Of a stretch of 34,359 bases of DNA, positions 32,680 through 34,359 are shown piece by piece. The position numbers and the translations under genes were made by a program. Location: NCBI GenBank assembly GCA_946480815.1, contig CAMLLB010000049.1, forward strand, positions 1 to 34,359, in the 5' to 3' direction. A model generated the notes under the pieces. The model saw only the letters and a list, made by a program, of their open reading frames with translations, was not told the DNA's origin and did not search any database. The stretch's first letter is position 1. Each line of letters begins with the position of its first letter. This stretch comes from an uncultured Flavobacteriales bacterium (lineage in GTDB: Bacteria > Bacteroidota > Bacteroidia > Flavobacteriales > Crocinitomicaceae).

Positions 32680-32751
32680 GCGGCAAAATTAAGGATTCAT
32701 TTCCGTTGAAGAAAATCTGAATTTTAATTTTAGGTAAAATGTACCTGATGA

Positions 32752-32820
32752 ATTATCAATTATTAAAGACTTAATTATCAAGAATGAACTTCCTTCCCTT
32801 GATAATTCATAATTGATAAT
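32752..32820. repeat. Nested inverted repeats upstream of mnmD
   Basis: Outer arms ATTATCAATTAT (32752-32763) and ATAATTGATAAT (32809-32820) enclose inner arms AATTATCAAG (32773-32782) and CTTGATAATT (32798-32807), all perfect. They fill the gap between the divergent MFS and mnmD genes. Such AT-rich TTATCAATTAT units look like spacer repeats of these genomes rather than a single operator. Confidence 0.65.
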
Positions 32821-32830
32821 CATAAATAGC

Positions 32831-32838
32831 TAGCTTTG
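32831..32838 (+). promoter_or_regulatory. Candidate -7 box for mnmD
   Basis: TAGCTTTG fits the -7 consensus and ends four bases before the ATG at 32843, so transcription would begin at or very near the start codon. No TTG lies at the -33 spacing. Confidence 0.4.
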
Positions 32839-32842
32839 CATT

Positions 32843-33505
32843 ATGAAACGTGAATTGGTAAAAACGGCAGATGGTTCAACGACGATCTATCTTCCGGAAT
32901 GGAATGAGCACTATCATTCAAGTCATGGCGCCTTGCAGGAAGCTCAGCACGTTTTTATTAAACACGGGCTCAATCCCAAATCCGAAGATTATTTAACCAT
33001 CTTTGAAATGGGTTTCGGAACGGGTTTAAATGCGCTCCTGACCTATTTTGCCTCTGAAAAACGGAATCAGTACATCCATTACATCGCCCTGGAAGCTTTT
33101 CCTCCGACAGCTGAAGAAATTGAAGGAATGAACTATACTTCTTTCACCCGTGATGAAGAAGCTCTGGAAGTATTCAAGAAGATGCACCAGGTGGATTGGA
33201 ACGTCCCAAGAGAAATTTCAGAGCACTTTGTGCTGGAAAAGGTCGAAAAGCAAATCCAGGACCTGGAATTGCGAAAAGAATCGATTGATTTGTGCTATTA
33301 TGACGCATTCGGCCCAAGAGTACAGCCGGAACTTTGGAGTCCTGAAATTTTTCGAAAAATATACGATTGGTTGAGTCCGGGCGGCGTTTTGGTAACTTAC
33401 TGTGCAAAAGGACAGGTAAAACGCGATTTGAAATCCGTTGGATTTGAAGTGATCTCTCTGCCCGGCCCTCCGGGAAAACGGGAAATGACTAAGGCGATTA
33501 AATAA
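32843..33505 (+). CDS. mnmD: tRNA 5-methylaminomethyl-2-thiouridine methyltransferase, MnmD type
   Basis: A 220-residue SAM-dependent methyltransferase of the MnmC N-domain (MnmD, DUF752) family. It completes the mnm5s2U modification at the wobble base of tRNAs. Seen are the N-terminal TADGSTTIYLPEWNEHYHSSHGALQEAQHVFI, the SAM loop FEMGFGTGLNALLTYF, YIALEAFPPTAEEI, and the acidic active-site motif IDLCYYDAFGPRVQPELWS. SPGGVLVTYCAKGQVKRDLKSVGFEVISLPGPPGKREM forms the C-terminal part. It lacks the FAD domain that is fused in E. coli MnmC, as expected for stand-alone MnmD. It is divergent from the MFS gene. Confidence 0.93.
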   Translation: MKRELVKTADGSTTIYLPEWNEHYHSSHGALQEAQHVFIKHGLNPKSEDYLTIFEMGFGTGLNALLTYFASEKRNQYIHYIALEAFPPTAEEIEGMNYTSFTRDEEALEVFKKMHQVDWNVPREISEHFVLEKVEKQIQDLELRKESIDLCYYDAFGPRVQPELWSPEIFRKIYDWLSPGGVLVTYCAKGQVKRDLKSVGFEVISLPGPPGKREMTKAIK

Positions 33506-33507
33506 TC

Positions 33508-33674
33508 GCCAATTACGAATTCCTAATGCCGAATTACGAATTGATTGATCCTAATGAGTTGAAGCATGTTTTTCAACTACATATGATTCAATAATCATTC
33601 TTTATTAAATAATCGAAAAACCAACCGCAGCTTAAATAATTAGGCATTCGGAACTCGGAATTCGGAATTATGCA
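33508..33674. repeat. AT-rich element with inverted GAATT ends between mnmD and tpx
   Basis: The left end has CCTAATGCCGAATT (33522-33535) and repeated AATTACGAATT. The right end reads GGCATTCGGAACTCGGAATT with GGAATTCGGAATT beyond it, near 33642-33670. The ends are inverted with respect to each other. The middle holds AGTTGAA/TTCAACT, a 7-bp stem. There is no coding capacity. It looks like a small non-autonomous repeat. Confidence 0.5.
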
Positions 33675-33705
33675 CTAATTTTAGTACTGTAAAAAAACAC
33701 ACAAA

Positions 33706-34203
33706 ATGGCAAATGTAACTTTAGGAGGAAATCCTCTACACACGAATGGTGAATTACCGGCAAAAGGATCTCATGCTACAGATTTTTCATTGGTAAATGC
33801 AGACCTGGGAACAATTTCATTGGATAATTACAAAGGAAAAAAACTGATCTTAAATATCTTCCCAAGTATTGATACGGGAACGTGTGCAGCTTCTGTACGT
33901 GAATTCAACAAAAAAGCATCTGCTTTGGAAAATACAACGGTACTATGTATTTCACGTGATCTTCCATTTGCTCAAAAACGCTTTTGCGGTGCGGAAGGAA
34001 TTGAGAATGTGGTAACACTATCTGATTTCAGAGATGGTACATTCGGAAAAAACTACGGGTTGGAATTATTGGATGGCCCATTGAAGGGTTTACATGCAAG
34101 ATCGGTAGTTGTTTTGGATGAGAATCACGATGTCGTTTATACGGAGCTGGTACCGGAAATTAAGGATGAACCGAATTACGAAAGTGCTTTGGCTGCATTG
34201 TAA
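33706..34203 (+). CDS. tpx: Thiol peroxidase Tpx
   Basis: Tpx is an atypical 2-Cys peroxiredoxin that reduces hydrogen and lipid peroxides at the expense of thioredoxin. The 165-residue protein matches family length. It has the start VTLGGNPLHTNGELP, the peroxidatic site FPSIDTGTCAASVREFN (Cys60), the resolving Cys in PFAQKRFCGAEGIENV (Cys94), and SDFRDGTFGKNYGLEL. DGPLKGLHARSVVVLDE and the tail YTELVPEIKDEPNYESAL follow. Both Cys have the expected spacing. A hairpin terminator lies 120 bases after the stop. Only weak promoter signals are visible (TAATTTTA near 33677). Confidence 0.97.
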   Translation: MANVTLGGNPLHTNGELPAKGSHATDFSLVNADLGTISLDNYKGKKLILNIFPSIDTGTCAASVREFNKKASALENTTVLCISRDLPFAQKRFCGAEGIENVVTLSDFRDGTFGKNYGLELLDGPLKGLHARSVVVLDENHDVVYTELVPEIKDEPNYESALAAL

Positions 34204-34211
34204 GGAATTTT

Positions 34212-34304
34212 AACCACAACGCTTACGCTGACCGCATGTCGCCAGTAGCTTTAGCGATGGCACAAGCTACAGCGAAGGCGCATAGGAACATAGTCACATA
34301 GTTC
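34212..34304. repeat. Dispersed repeat, copy B
   Basis: The 93 bases after tpx match the interior and one end of the repeat at 5191-5374 in inverse orientation. Shared are ACGCTTACGCT, CGCATGTCGCCAG, TTAGCGATG, CACAAGCT and AAGGCGCATAG in the same order. About 50 bases present in copy A are missing. Confidence 0.65.
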
Positions 34305-34326
34305 TCTATCGTTTTAAAATGGATAT

Positions 34327-34359
34327 AAATCCCGATTGGTAATACTTATCGGGATTTTT
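34327..34359 (+). terminator. Terminator after tpx
   Basis: AAATCCCGAT (34327-34336) pairs perfectly with ATCGGGATTT (34348-34357) and ends in a T run at the window edge. It lies beyond the repeat copy, so the repeat may be part of the tpx mRNA tail. Confidence 0.85.

Overview
The window looks like a piece of a Bacteroidetes chromosome, order Flavobacteriales, perhaps near Fluviicola/Crocinitomicaceae (the family level is inference). The reasons are the type IX secretion and gliding genes (porV, porU, porP/sprF-like, gldJ), the Bacteroidetes-style ExbB/ExbD/TonB cluster, and repeated TAnnTTTG -7 promoter boxes, two of them with a TTG/TTTG -33 element exactly 19 bases upstream. Almost every gene is a housekeeping or envelope gene. 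I see no phage, transposase, CRISPR array or rRNA.

Layout. 1-5117 (minus): a tetR - tolC - hlyD - RND efflux operon. The RND pump runs off the left edge. Two nearly identical 17-bp palindromes, one in the tetR promoter and one just upstream of tolC, look like the TetR operators. 5118-5462: a MITE-like repeat. 5463-7655 (minus): bioB and bioF, with bioF apparently starting at TTG. 7765-8259: a GNAT acetyltransferase. 8347-14024 (minus): ispF, porV and porU. 14179-17239 (plus): porP/sprF-like and gldJ, closed by a terminator. 17305-18588: murF, convergent with an acyl-CoA dehydrogenase across a bidirectional terminator. 19953-23576 (plus): anmK, a Glu/Leu-type amino-acid dehydrogenase and nhaA.

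23938-28929 (plus): exbB, exbD, two tandem TonB-like paralogues, a third TonB-like protein and folC, closely packed. A tRNA-Val(UAC) with a textbook promoter and terminator follows at 28990, then an AT-rich orphan membrane protein. 30139-30966 (minus): a stand-alone AraC-type regulator and a MarR regulator sharing ATTGATA motifs. 31387-32679 (minus): a TetA-type MFS exporter. 32843-34203 (plus): mnmD and tpx, with a closing terminator at the right edge.

The T9SS/gliding block is the main functional theme: PorU and PorV act at the outer membrane to process and attach secreted proteins, PorP/SprF helps export or anchor, and GldJ is a lipoprotein of the gliding machinery. The least explained parts are the regulatory palindromes, the two paralogous TonB-like genes, the 414-base gap with a terminator facing away from any known gene, and several families of intergenic inverted repeats.
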